In this document: positions 42,842 to 50,473 of the stretch, piece by piece
Layout of the letters: each line of letters opens with the position of its first letter
Numbering within the stretch: the first letter of the stretch is position 1
Source: CAYFPS01 sp964345075
Lineage (GTDB): Bacteria > CAIWAD01
NCBI GenBank assembly: GCA_964345075.1
Contig: CAYFPS010000005.1
Coordinates: 102,800-166,799 of the forward strand
Direction: 5' to 3'
Length of the DNA stretch: 64,000 bases
Position numbers and translations under genes: made by a program
The notes under the pieces: generated by a model
What the model saw: the letters and a program-made list of their open reading frames with translations, nothing else
The model's database searches: none
Told to the model about the DNA's origin: nothing

Positions 42842-44179
42842 TTAAGCCTCCGGGTTTCCCAGTGCCGCCTTCATCGCACGGCTGAAGCGCTCAGCCTCTT
42901 TTCGGCCCTTGTCTACGTTGACTCTTGCCAGCAGTAGCATTCCGCAGACAAAGAAGAAGAGCAGGCTGACAATGCCCAGTCGCATGTCACCCGTGATCCA
43001 CGTGACCAGACCGAAGCTGAGCATGCCCAGAATATTGGCCGACTTGCCGGAGAGACTAAAAAAACCGAAGAATTCATTCTCCATACCAGCCGGAAGTATG
43101 CGGCTTTGCAGGGCGCGTGATACACCCTGGCTCCCGCCCATGGCGACACCGGCCAGCATGCCGATCACCCAGAATTCGCCCTTCTGATTGCCGAAGAGCC
43201 CCAGCTGCCATGCCCAGAGCAGGGCAATGACCCAGACCGATAGCGTCACCATCAGCGATCGCTTGCAGGTCCAGCGATCAGCCAGCCAGCCGAAAATCAT
43301 CGCGCCGACGAGCGCCATTCCCTGAATCAGCAGGAAGTAGAGCACCAGCTCGCCCTGATCCATCTTGAGTTCAAGCGCACCGAAAATCGAGGCCAGGCGT
43401 ATCACGGTTTCAATGCCCGTTCCATAGATCAGGTAGGCCAGCAGGAAGCGCTCCAACACGCCCAGCTCGCGAAAGTGGGCCAGGCTGCGGCGCACGCGGC
43501 GAAAGCCGATTTTCACATAGCCGCCCAGTCGGCCAACAGGCAGCGAGGCCGGACGATCCTTCAACCAGAACATGGTGGGCAGGGCGAAAATCAGCCACCA
43601 GATACCGGTGAGCACGAAACTGTGTGTCCACTCAAAGGAGGGCAGCTGCTCCTTGAAGACCAGCACCAGCACCAGCAGCAGGCCTCCACCCAGATAGCCA
43701 GCCGCGTAGCCCATGCCCGAGACACGGCCTTCAGCCCCGGGCGGACTGACTTCCGGCAGAAAGGCGTCGTAGAAAATCGACCCCGCCGAAAAACCCGTGT
43801 TACTGATGATAAACAGAAGCGAGGCCAGAAGGAGATCACCTTCGCCTACCAGCACCAGCAAGGTTGTGGCCAGCGAGCCCACCAGCCAGGCCACTCGCAG
43901 GTAGCGCTTCTTGCGACCAGAATAGTCGGCCAGCGCGCCCAGTACAGGCGAGGCGATGGCGACGAGCGCCATGGCAAAGGCGTTTACGAAACTGAAAAGG
44001 GTGGCGCCGGGAATACTGAAACTCTGGCCGGCCAGCTGAAAGCGTGTGCCCGCTTCCCCGCCGGCAACCGTGCTCGCGAAGTAGGCATTGAAGATGACAG
44101 CCAGAATGATCACGGCATAGGCACTGTTGGCGAAGTCATACATCACCCAGCCGATCATGGCTCGTTTGCCCTTGTTCAC
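42842..44179 (-). CDS. MFS transporter, UMF1/Atg22-like family
   Basis: 445 residues from GTG at 44179, chosen so that VNKGKRAMIGWVMYDFANSAY starts as in this family (DFANSAY is the hallmark). TTG at 44185 and ATG at 44158 are alternatives. Twelve hydrophobic helices are seen. Family motifs are DFANSAYAVIIL, FSAGSIFYDAFLPEVSP, YAAGYLGGGLLLVL and GGSQGVSRALQSRILP. UMF1 proteins are putative effluxers of amino acids or other small molecules; the substrate is unknown. It lies between cdaA and GNAT on the same strand. Confidence 0.85.
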   Translation of the reverse strand: MNKGKRAMIGWVMYDFANSAYAVIILAVIFNAYFASTVAGGEAGTRFQLAGQSFSIPGATLFSFVNAFAMALVAIASPVLGALADYSGRKKRYLRVAWLVGSLATTLLVLVGEGDLLLASLLFIISNTGFSAGSIFYDAFLPEVSPPGAEGRVSGMGYAAGYLGGGLLLVLVLVFKEQLPSFEWTHSFVLTGIWWLIFALPTMFWLKDRPASLPVGRLGGYVKIGFRRVRRSLAHFRELGVLERFLLAYLIYGTGIETVIRLASIFGALELKMDQGELVLYFLLIQGMALVGAMIFGWLADRWTCKRSLMVTLSVWVIALLWAWQLGLFGNQKGEFWVIGMLAGVAMGGSQGVSRALQSRILPAGMENEFFGFFSLSGKSANILGMLSFGLVTWITGDMRLGIVSLLFFFVCGMLLLARVNVDKGRKEAERFSRAMKAALGNPEA

Positions 44180-44262
44180 GAGCAATCCGTTCCCCGGTTG
44201 ATTTCAACCAAGTTCTGGAATCGAAGCTGTTCGTGCAATGGCTTTGGCAAAAGGATCCGGCC

Positions 44263-45033
44263 CTAGCGGCGCTTGCGCTCGTTCATCAGGCGACTGAGCA
44301 CGGCCGTCAGATGATCGGCGTCGCGCATGGGCGTCAGGCGGCCATCTTCGGCCAGACTGATCTGCCCCGTTTCCTCGGACACGACCACGACCAGCGCGTC
44401 CGATTCTTCAGAAATGCCCAGAGCCGCGCGGTGGCGGGTGCCAAGGTTGCCGTCGATATCAGGGTTGTTGCTAAGTGGCAGGATGCACTTGGCGGCTTGA
44501 ATGATGGTACCGGAAATCACGACCGCGCCGTCATGCAGGGGCGTTCGCGGAAAGAAAATGGAAACCAGGAGTTCCTGTGATACTTCTGATTGCAGGCGCA
44601 CGCCCGTTTCCAGAACACCACGCAGGCCCACCTCGCGGGTAAGGACAAAAAGTCCACCGTACTGGCGGCGGGAAAGTGCCTCGGCGGCACTGGCAATCTC
44701 CTCGACCAGCTCGACCGAGCGTAGCGGAAAGAGCCGGGCGACAATCGGATTGTTGCCCATGTGAATCAGGAAGCGGCGCAGTTCGGGCTGAAAGAGAATC
44801 ACAATGGCGATGGCCCAGACCGTGGCGAATTCCTTGAAAATGAGCGAGATCAGATTCAGTTCCATCAACTGCACGGTCACATAGACGAAGAGAATCAGCA
44901 GCAGGCCGAGGAACATGGGCACGGCGCGCGTGCCCTTCATCAGGCGATAGACCTGATAGAAAAGCAGCCCGACAATCAGGATGTCCAGCAGATCGCGCCA
45001 GCCCGGCGCCAGAATGCGAATGACTTCGTTCAC
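44263..45033 (-). CDS. cdaA: Membrane-bound diadenylate cyclase CdaA
   Basis: 256 residues from GTG at 45033, overlapping the tsaB stop. Three N-terminal membrane helices (about 10-80) precede the DAC (DisA_N) domain. That domain contains PELRRFLIHMG, GGLFVLTREVGL, the DGA motif in TPLHDGAVVISG, and GTRHRAALGISE (the RHR motif). These bind ATP and metal. CdaA makes c-di-AMP, which controls potassium and osmolyte balance. There is no CdaR or GlmM beside it. It is coupled to tsaB (start overlaps stop). Confidence 0.93.
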   Translation of the reverse strand: MNEVIRILAPGWRDLLDILIVGLLFYQVYRLMKGTRAVPMFLGLLLILFVYVTVQLMELNLISLIFKEFATVWAIAIVILFQPELRRFLIHMGNNPIVARLFPLRSVELVEEIASAAEALSRRQYGGLFVLTREVGLRGVLETGVRLQSEVSQELLVSIFFPRTPLHDGAVVISGTIIQAAKCILPLSNNPDIDGNLGTRHRAALGISEESDALVVVVSEETGQISLAEDGRLTPMRDADHLTAVLSRLMNERKRR

Positions 45034-45710
45034 AGTCGGCTGCGTCCCTTCGTTGGGCGAAAGGCCTGCATGTACTCGGGCTCGAGGGTGGCCACATCCA
45101 CCGCGGATTCGCGACGCGCCTTTTCATTGCCAAGCGAAAGCAGCCAGGAAAGGTTCAGCTCCCTGTCTTCCGGCCCGGCAAAGGCCACTTCGCGATCCAG
45201 CGCCGCAATCTGCTCCTGCATGCCCGAAAGCGCCGGGCCGATCAGAAAGGCATCGGTTGGCAGTTTGGATAGGAGCTCGTCGGTCTCCGAGCGAGCGGGA
45301 TCACCGGCGCGCTCAAGGTTGCCGCCATGCCTGCGCCAGGCACCGTGATACACTTCGCCCTTGCGCGCCTGAATCACGGGAACGACCAGACCTTCTCTAA
45401 CGGGGGCCTGCATGGCCAGCACTTCCAGCGTTGAAACGGGAATAATCGGCAGATCCAGTGCCAGCGCAAGACCCTTGGCCGTAGCCAGACCGATTCGAAG
45501 GCCCGTGAAGGAGCCCGGTCCAATGGCAATTGTGATACGCTCAAGATCCTGCTTATTTCTGCCATGGTCGGCAAAGAGGCGGTCAATGGCAGGGACAAGG
45601 TGCTCGCCGGCATTCAGTCCGCCACCAAAGCGGCGCGCTTCAAGCAGACCGTCCCCGGCAAGGGCAAGCCCCGTAGCGCGCGTGGATGTGTCGATGGCGA
45701 GGTGAAGCAT
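45030..45710 (-). CDS. tsaB: tRNA threonylcarbamoyladenosine synthesis protein TsaB
   Basis: 226 residues from ATG at 45710; an upstream in-frame extension exists but the family starts here (MLHLAIDTSTRATGLAL). ASKHA-fold motifs: LNAGEHLVPAIDRLF, ITIAIGPGSFTGLRIGLATAKGLALAL and PVIQARKGEVYHG. TsaB is the non-catalytic partner of TsaD in t6A37 synthesis; TsaC, D and E are not in the window. The Shine-Dalgarno is weak. It is the first gene of the tsaB-cdaA string. Confidence 0.92.
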   Translation of the reverse strand: MLHLAIDTSTRATGLALAGDGLLEARRFGGGLNAGEHLVPAIDRLFADHGRNKQDLERITIAIGPGSFTGLRIGLATAKGLALALDLPIIPVSTLEVLAMQAPVREGLVVPVIQARKGEVYHGAWRRHGGNLERAGDPARSETDELLSKLPTDAFLIGPALSGMQEQIAALDREVAFAGPEDRELNLSWLLSLGNEKARRESAVDVATLEPEYMQAFRPTKGRSRL

Positions 45711-45754
45711 GGCTTGAAGGTAGGAATTGGCGATCGTCGAGTGAAGAAAACACA

Positions 45755-45787
45755 CGCCCCCGAACAAGCAAAAGCCGAACGGGGGCG
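45755..45787 (-). terminator. Rho-independent terminator of the C25 gene
   Basis: CGCCCCCG at 45755-45762 pairs with CGGGGGCG at 45780-45787, and TGTTTTC follows on the minus strand. It lies 20 bases past the stop of the C25 gene and just before tsaB, so it separates the two units. Confidence 0.75.
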
Positions 45788-45806
45788 CGAGATGAATCAG
45801 AGCCGT

Positions 45807-48800
45807 CTATTTGACAAGGGCAACCCGGCGCACCGATCGAGCGCCGAACTCATTTTCCGCTGCCAGCAGATAAATGCCGCTGGCCAGCTCGCCTCCGTCA
45901 ATCTGGAAGCTGTGACTGCCTGCAGAAAGGGCTCCCTGATGGAGCACACGCAGCCGCTCGCCGCGCAAATTGTAGAGCAGCAGACTGACCTGTCCGGCCG
46001 CTGGAACTTCCAGCTGAATCTGGGTGCTGGGGTTGAAGGGATTGGGCCAGGCTTCCGACAGGGCGAAATCGCGGGGAGCGATCTGCTCAGGATCAAGGCC
46101 CGTCTCCTCCCACTGGGTGCTGCTTGTAACCAGAATGGCCGTGCCGCTGACAATGGGCTGGGCTGTAGCCGAGTACTGGCCGTTAAAGGTGTATTCCAGG
46201 CCGCGCATCATGTCCGGCGCTTCAAGCCCCGCTGTGAAGAAGTTTTCGCCCAGAGTGGTGATGATGTCATCGTAATAGAGAATCATCTCCGTGTTGCCAT
46301 TAGGCGTCGGGTAGAGATTTGTATCACGCAGGACAAGCTGGAACCAGTTGTCATTCCAGGGATAACCGGTATGGTGGAAATTGCTCCACTGCAGTGTCAC
46401 CGTTCCGGCAGCTTCATCGTACTCGTGATACAAATGACCGAAACGATCGTTGTTGTAAAAGTTGTAGAGATCGGTCCAGAACACGGCAACCATGCCTTCC
46501 GGGCCCTGCGCGGCAGGCAGGGGCGTATTCAGACCGATGATGTTGTCGCGCTGATCACCCGGCGCCACCCAGCCATTGCTGCAGACCGTCAGCTGATCGT
46601 AGCTCTCGCCGTAGAAGACAAAGGAGAAAGGCAGATCGATCACTGTGCTGGAGCCGTCGATGCCTTCTTCATTGAAGAATTCACCGGCATCCTCGACCAC
46701 CAGCTCTTCACCCGAATCGCTGATATCGTTCCAGACAAATTCCGGGGCCAGCGGATGATCATCGTCCATGTGAACCATCAGATAGTCGCCTGAATCGGGA
46801 CCTGTGGGGTCATCCAGACCGGGCTCACCCACCACAAGGGTTACAGGCAGGCGGGCGATGGTGCTGTTCATGAAGGCGTCAAAGAAAACCAGTTCCAGCG
46901 GCACCAGGCTACCATGCAGCAGGTTCTCGTCCAGTGTGACAAGAGCTGTCGTCAGTTCATCTTCGCAGCCCGCGCAGAGCGTAAGGCTCTGACCCGGCAG
47001 GTCTTCTACCACGGCCATGTTGCTAAGCGAATAGAGGCGGTGTGATACAGCCTCCATATCGAAGCTGCTTGTATTACGCAGCACAAGATCCAGACTGATG
47101 CTCTGGCCCGGTTCAAGGTTTGTAGGCGCAGGCTCGGCCAGCTCCAGCGTGACACCACTCGAGAGCATGATAAGGCGCCGCGTCCAGAGAACTTCACCCT
47201 CTGTATCACGGAGTGTAAAGTGCAGGGGAATCTGCTGATTTGCCTCCAGCGAGGATGAAGCCATTAGCGAGAAGCCTTCCAGCAGAACTTCATCGCCAAA
47301 AGCCATCGCTGCAAGCTCAAGCTGTGCAGGAGCGGGCGTGACCATCTCGTGCTCGCAAACAAGTTCAATCGTGCGACCCGCCGGGCTGCCTTCAAGCCCG
47401 AACTCCATAAACTGAAGGCCCAGCTCTACCAGCTCGCCGCGACTGATCAGGCTGTCGCCAGTTGCGTCTACCACTATTCCCAGCAGGTTGGTGTAGCTGT
47501 CCTCCGAGGAGACTTCAGTGGAAAGCTCCGCTGGAACAGCATCTCGGCCATGAGCCACGAGCTTGATCTCTGCGCCTGCCTCCAGTGGTGATACATTGAA
47601 CAGGGCTTCACCCGCGCTGTTGCTTTCAGTTATCGCAACACGCTCGCCATCCACATGCAGACAGACCGTCATGCCTTCTGCCGGTGAGCCATCGGCGCTC
47701 AGTTGTATTACAAGCTCGGTAGCACCTGCAGCCGCGTCGGCCATGGAAAGCTCCAGCTCACGCTGCTCCATCAGGCGAAGCTCTGTTCCTGGATCACCAA
47801 AGAGGTTGTAGCAATAGAAGTAGAAGGGGACGTTCGTAGCCTGATCGGTTGCGCCTGGATCGCGCCACTGCTCCTCGCGATCGTTGGGGAAGCAGTGCCA
47901 GATCTCTTCCTTGCCGCGAGTCAGCAACTCACCCATGGTGCGGGTCTGCTCTTCCAGCAGGCCGACATAGATGCCCAGATCCAACGCGTTGTTCCACTTG
48001 GTGTGGGTGTCCTCTTCCGAAGGAGCGATTACGCCGATGGCCCCGGTGGGCTCGTTCACTGTTCCCGAACGCAGAAAGGCCTCTGCCAGACAGGGATTGT
48101 AAAATACCGTGCCGAAGTCCCCGCCGCCGCAAACGATGCTGGTGACAAGGGGGTATTCGCCCACATTGTTCAACTCCAGCGCGTGATCCGAATTGAAAAG
48201 CGGACCGTTCCAGGAATTGCGGTAGCCATAGCCGCGGTAATTGATGTAGGAAACACCGTTGTTGATGGCGTTGCTGACGAGCGTGGGCGACTGCGGATTG
48301 GTGTAGCGGTTGTTGCGAATGGTATCAACCTGGGCAAAACCGACTGGCAGCAAATGCTGGCGAATGGCCATGCTTGTCTCACGACGGCTGCCTGCACCGG
48401 AGACATCGTAGATCATCAGACCCTTGTCCAGATACTGCGAGCCGGACATCAAGGGCGCCTGCTCGTAATACAACTGCCGGGTGATCATGGTCGCAAGCTG
48501 TGTCGCGTTTTCGGCCGGCCAGCGCCCGACGCTTACATCCGGGAAGTAGTCATCACCATCCAGCAGCGCCAGCTCGTGATCGCTGACAATGCGCCTGCCC
48601 CAGGCGACTTCCGCATACTGCCCACCCGGCACAGTCACGCCGGGAATATGCCACTGGCCCGGATTGTTGGCCTGCATGTCACCCATCAGCAGAATGTAAT
48701 CCAGACCTTCCGTGTCGTAGAGATTCTGGGCCGCGCCCTGAATGTCCAGCCAGTCGATGTCATCGCTGCCGAGCTCCTCGCGGGTGGCAACGGTTACCTC

Positions 48801-49385
48801 ACACCCCATGGCCTCACGCCATTCAAGCCAGTCCTGAATGTAGCCGAGAGCCGATTCCGGCAAAACCACCAGATAGCGCGAATGGGGCAGATCAGATTCA
48901 TCACGAGAAGCAAAATCAACAGGCGCTGGATTCATCACGCCTTTCAACCGCTCGGCGCGTGATACACGGGACCATGCTGGGCGACCGGCTTCGGAGGGGC
49001 GATCGGCCTGAATGCTCAGGCGCATGTAGTTCAGGATCTCCCAGCCGTCTTCCGTTTGTCTCACAGGATTGATGGCAAGGGACGCGGCATCCTGACCCTT
49101 TCGGCGTATCACGGGGCTCATGCTGAGGGTCGGCCCCTCTGTCACCGCCAGTTCCGAAGGCTGCTCAAGTGGCTGCCAGCTCTCTTCCAGAATCGTCCAT
49201 TCAAAGGATGCGCCGGGCGCTGTTCGAATCCAGCCTGAGACAAGCTGTTCGGGCGAATCGCTAGAACGATTGTCAAGCTCCAGCAGCCACTGACTCTCGC
49301 CAGAAGAAAGCACAGAAAGCGGAGCGGAGGCCAAAAGCCGGCCCGCCAGCAAAGCGGTCAACATGAGGGGGAAGAGTCGGCGCAT
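45807..49385 (-). CDS. Gingipain-like C25 family T9SS cargo protein
   Basis: 1192 residues with a signal peptide (MRRLFPLMLTALLAGRLLAS). A prodomain-like region (about 30-155) precedes the C25 caspase-like fold (about 170-540): SRYLVVLPESALGYIQDWLEWREAMGCEVTVA (two pieces), DYILLMGDMQ, DYFPDVSVGRWPAENATQL, then INYRGYGYRNSW and TSIVCGGGDFGTVFYNPCLAEAFLR. The catalytic Cys (near residue 416) is kept. The usual Gly-His-Gly near 383 reads Gly-Tyr-Gly. An Ig-like carrier region and a beta-sandwich follow, then a full sorting domain (AWPNPFNPSTQIQLEV, LYNLRGERL, ASGIYLLAA). It may be a peptidase or a carrier with lost activity. Seven GTGATAC copies fall in it. Confidence 0.82.
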   Translation of the reverse strand: MRRLFPLMLTALLAGRLLASAPLSVLSSGESQWLLELDNRSSDSPEQLVSGWIRTAPGASFEWTILEESWQPLEQPSELAVTEGPTLSMSPVIRRKGQDAASLAINPVRQTEDGWEILNYMRLSIQADRPSEAGRPAWSRVSRAERLKGVMNPAPVDFASRDESDLPHSRYLVVLPESALGYIQDWLEWREAMGCEVTVATREELGSDDIDWLDIQGAAQNLYDTEGLDYILLMGDMQANNPGQWHIPGVTVPGGQYAEVAWGRRIVSDHELALLDGDDYFPDVSVGRWPAENATQLATMITRQLYYEQAPLMSGSQYLDKGLMIYDVSGAGSRRETSMAIRQHLLPVGFAQVDTIRNNRYTNPQSPTLVSNAINNGVSYINYRGYGYRNSWNGPLFNSDHALELNNVGEYPLVTSIVCGGGDFGTVFYNPCLAEAFLRSGTVNEPTGAIGVIAPSEEDTHTKWNNALDLGIYVGLLEEQTRTMGELLTRGKEEIWHCFPNDREEQWRDPGATDQATNVPFYFYCYNLFGDPGTELRLMEQRELELSMADAAAGATELVIQLSADGSPAEGMTVCLHVDGERVAITESNSAGEALFNVSPLEAGAEIKLVAHGRDAVPAELSTEVSSEDSYTNLLGIVVDATGDSLISRGELVELGLQFMEFGLEGSPAGRTIELVCEHEMVTPAPAQLELAAMAFGDEVLLEGFSLMASSSLEANQQIPLHFTLRDTEGEVLWTRRLIMLSSGVTLELAEPAPTNLEPGQSISLDLVLRNTSSFDMEAVSHRLYSLSNMAVVEDLPGQSLTLCAGCEDELTTALVTLDENLLHGSLVPLELVFFDAFMNSTIARLPVTLVVGEPGLDDPTGPDSGDYLMVHMDDDHPLAPEFVWNDISDSGEELVVEDAGEFFNEEGIDGSSTVIDLPFSFVFYGESYDQLTVCSNGWVAPGDQRDNIIGLNTPLPAAQGPEGMVAVFWTDLYNFYNNDRFGHLYHEYDEAAGTVTLQWSNFHHTGYPWNDNWFQLVLRDTNLYPTPNGNTEMILYYDDIITTLGENFFTAGLEAPDMMRGLEYTFNGQYSATAQPIVSGTAILVTSSTQWEETGLDPEQIAPRDFALSEAWPNPFNPSTQIQLEVPAAGQVSLLLYNLRGERLRVLHQGALSAGSHSFQIDGGELASGIYLLAAENEFGARSVRRVALVK

Positions 49386-49432
49386 CGTTGTTCCTTGAAT
49401 CTTTTCCTGAATCTAAAAGGCCCGTTTGCCGC

Positions 49433-49458
49433 TTGTGTGACAGCATGGTGTCACACAA
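49433..49458. promoter_or_regulatory. Perfect 10-base dyad in the C25 leader
   Basis: TTGTGTGACA-gcatgg-TGTCACACAA. Arms at 49433-49442 and 49449-49458 are fully complementary. If the sigma-54 promoter at 49484-49500 is used, this lies about 15-40 bases inside the transcript, so it may be an RNA hairpin or an operator. The half-site TGTGA resembles Crp/Fnr sites, but the spacing differs. Confidence 0.55.
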
Positions 49459-49483
49459 ACACAATAGACAAGCTGAAAGCTCT

Positions 49484-49500
49484 TGCAAACGATGGGCCAT
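49484..49500 (-). promoter_or_regulatory. Putative sigma-54 promoter of the C25 gene
   Basis: On the minus strand ATGGCCCATCGTTTGCA. GG and GC are ten bases apart, and TTGCA matches the -12 box. The -24 box is TGGCCC instead of TGGCAC. The predicted start near 49473 gives a leader of about 88 bases. Confidence 0.5.
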
Positions 49501-49620
49501 CCTGTCATATCGCTGTTCATCAACAGCTTAACACTATTTCATTTGAAAGAATTAGGTCTTGGCCCGCGCTGAAACCCCTTGTCAGCGCGAGAAATCCGGA
49601 CGATCGTTAACCAACTGATA

Positions 49621-49652
49621 CAAAAAAAGCCCTGATCCATTGAATCAGGGCC
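49621..49652 (-). terminator. Rho-independent terminator of the PDZ gene
   Basis: On the minus strand GCCCTGAT-tcaatgg-ATCAGGGC followed by seven U. Arms at 49629-49636 and 49644-49651. It lies 20 bases downstream of the PDZ gene stop. Confidence 0.85.
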
Positions 49653-49672
49653 GTGATCGATCGTGAATCGTA

Positions 49673-50374
49673 TCAGTCGAAGCTGGCATCCTTGCCGTTG
49701 CCCGGATCATCCAGCTCAATTTGCACCTTGACGACCTTCATTTCGCCGTCTTCGATGACTTCAACCTGCGGCGTCACGCCTTCGCAGTCCATGGTACTTA
49801 GCACCTTAAGGCCTTTCAGTCCCTCAAGACCCTCCAAAGCGCGCAGCCCTTCCAGCCCTTTCAGGCCTTCCAGACCTTCCAGTCCCTGCAGGTCAATGTC
49901 GATGTCCATCGGGCCACTGCCATGCCAGGACATGGCCGGGCGGCTTCCCAGTGTGACCTCAACAGATTTCTTCTTGCCCTGACGAATGTAGTCCAGCTTG
50001 ACCACATCGCCCGGTTTGTGCTCCTTCAGCAGACTGATCAGGCGATCGGGATCGTGAAGGGGCGTGCCATCCAGCTTGGTCAGGATGTCGCCAACCTTGA
50101 GGCCGGCTTCGGCGGCGGCTTCATCCACCAGCACTTCACCCAACAGAATGCCTGGATCCTCGAAACCCAGTGCGGCGCGCATCACATGATCCAGCCCGCG
50201 AGGGACGATTCCCAGGAAGGCACTTTCACCACCAGCGATGGCAATAACCTTCTTCTCAACGATCACCTGCTCCTCTTCGGCCGCCATCAAGGTCTGCCGG
50301 GCACCCAGGACCAAAAGAAAGAGCAGCCCGAAGACTGCCGGCAGGAAGAGCGGGTTTTTGTTCAAACGCTTCAT
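49673..50374 (-). CDS. Exported single-PDZ protein with a Gly-Leu-Glu triplet repeat
   Basis: 233 residues from ATG at 50374, chosen for GGAGGTG upstream. The N-terminal signal or anchor is FLPAVFGLLFLLVLGARQTLMA. A PDZ domain (about 50-145) contains SAFLGIVPRGLDHV, GILLGEVLVDEAAAEAGLKVGDILTKLDG and KPGDVVKLDYIRQGKKKSVEVTLG. After it comes a run of ten L-x-G triplets (LQGLEGLEGLKGLEGLRAL and onward, about residues 168-198). The end is acidic. Without a protease domain it is not DegP. It might scaffold or sense envelope proteins. Divergent from a histidine kinase, with a 99-base gap. Confidence 0.75.
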   Translation of the reverse strand: MKRLNKNPLFLPAVFGLLFLLVLGARQTLMAAEEEQVIVEKKVIAIAGGESAFLGIVPRGLDHVMRAALGFEDPGILLGEVLVDEAAAEAGLKVGDILTKLDGTPLHDPDRLISLLKEHKPGDVVKLDYIRQGKKKSVEVTLGSRPAMSWHGSGPMDIDIDLQGLEGLEGLKGLEGLRALEGLEGLKGLKVLSTMDCEGVTPQVEVIEDGEMKVVKVQIELDDPGNGKDASFD

Positions 50375-50473
50375 GATTTTCACCTCCATCGTTTTCGGAT
50401 TCAAAGTAGAACACTATTCTGTCGAAGAGGTTTCACACAGTCCCCCTCTTTTTTCCTTTCTACAGGAGCGTCC

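Larger units (their letters stand above)
36177..49112. repeat. GTGATAC word, cluster 2 (24 copies)
   Basis: As GTGATAC: 37181, 38181, 38643, 39822, 42140, 43117, 44577, 45345, 45532, 46425, 47042, 47588, 48959. As GTATCAC: 36177, 36435, 37007, 37447, 38081, 41557, 42832, 43399, 46321, 47203, 49106. They lie in murC, dapF, sugar transferase, NtrC-type, rsgA, GNAT, MFS, cdaA, tsaB and the C25 gene. Confidence 0.85.

Noticed and set aside
49922..50473. 184-residue N-terminal extension of the histidine kinase
   Set aside because: It is antisense to the PDZ gene and lacks any domain; a good Shine-Dalgarno and basic start followed by a membrane helix are at 50474.
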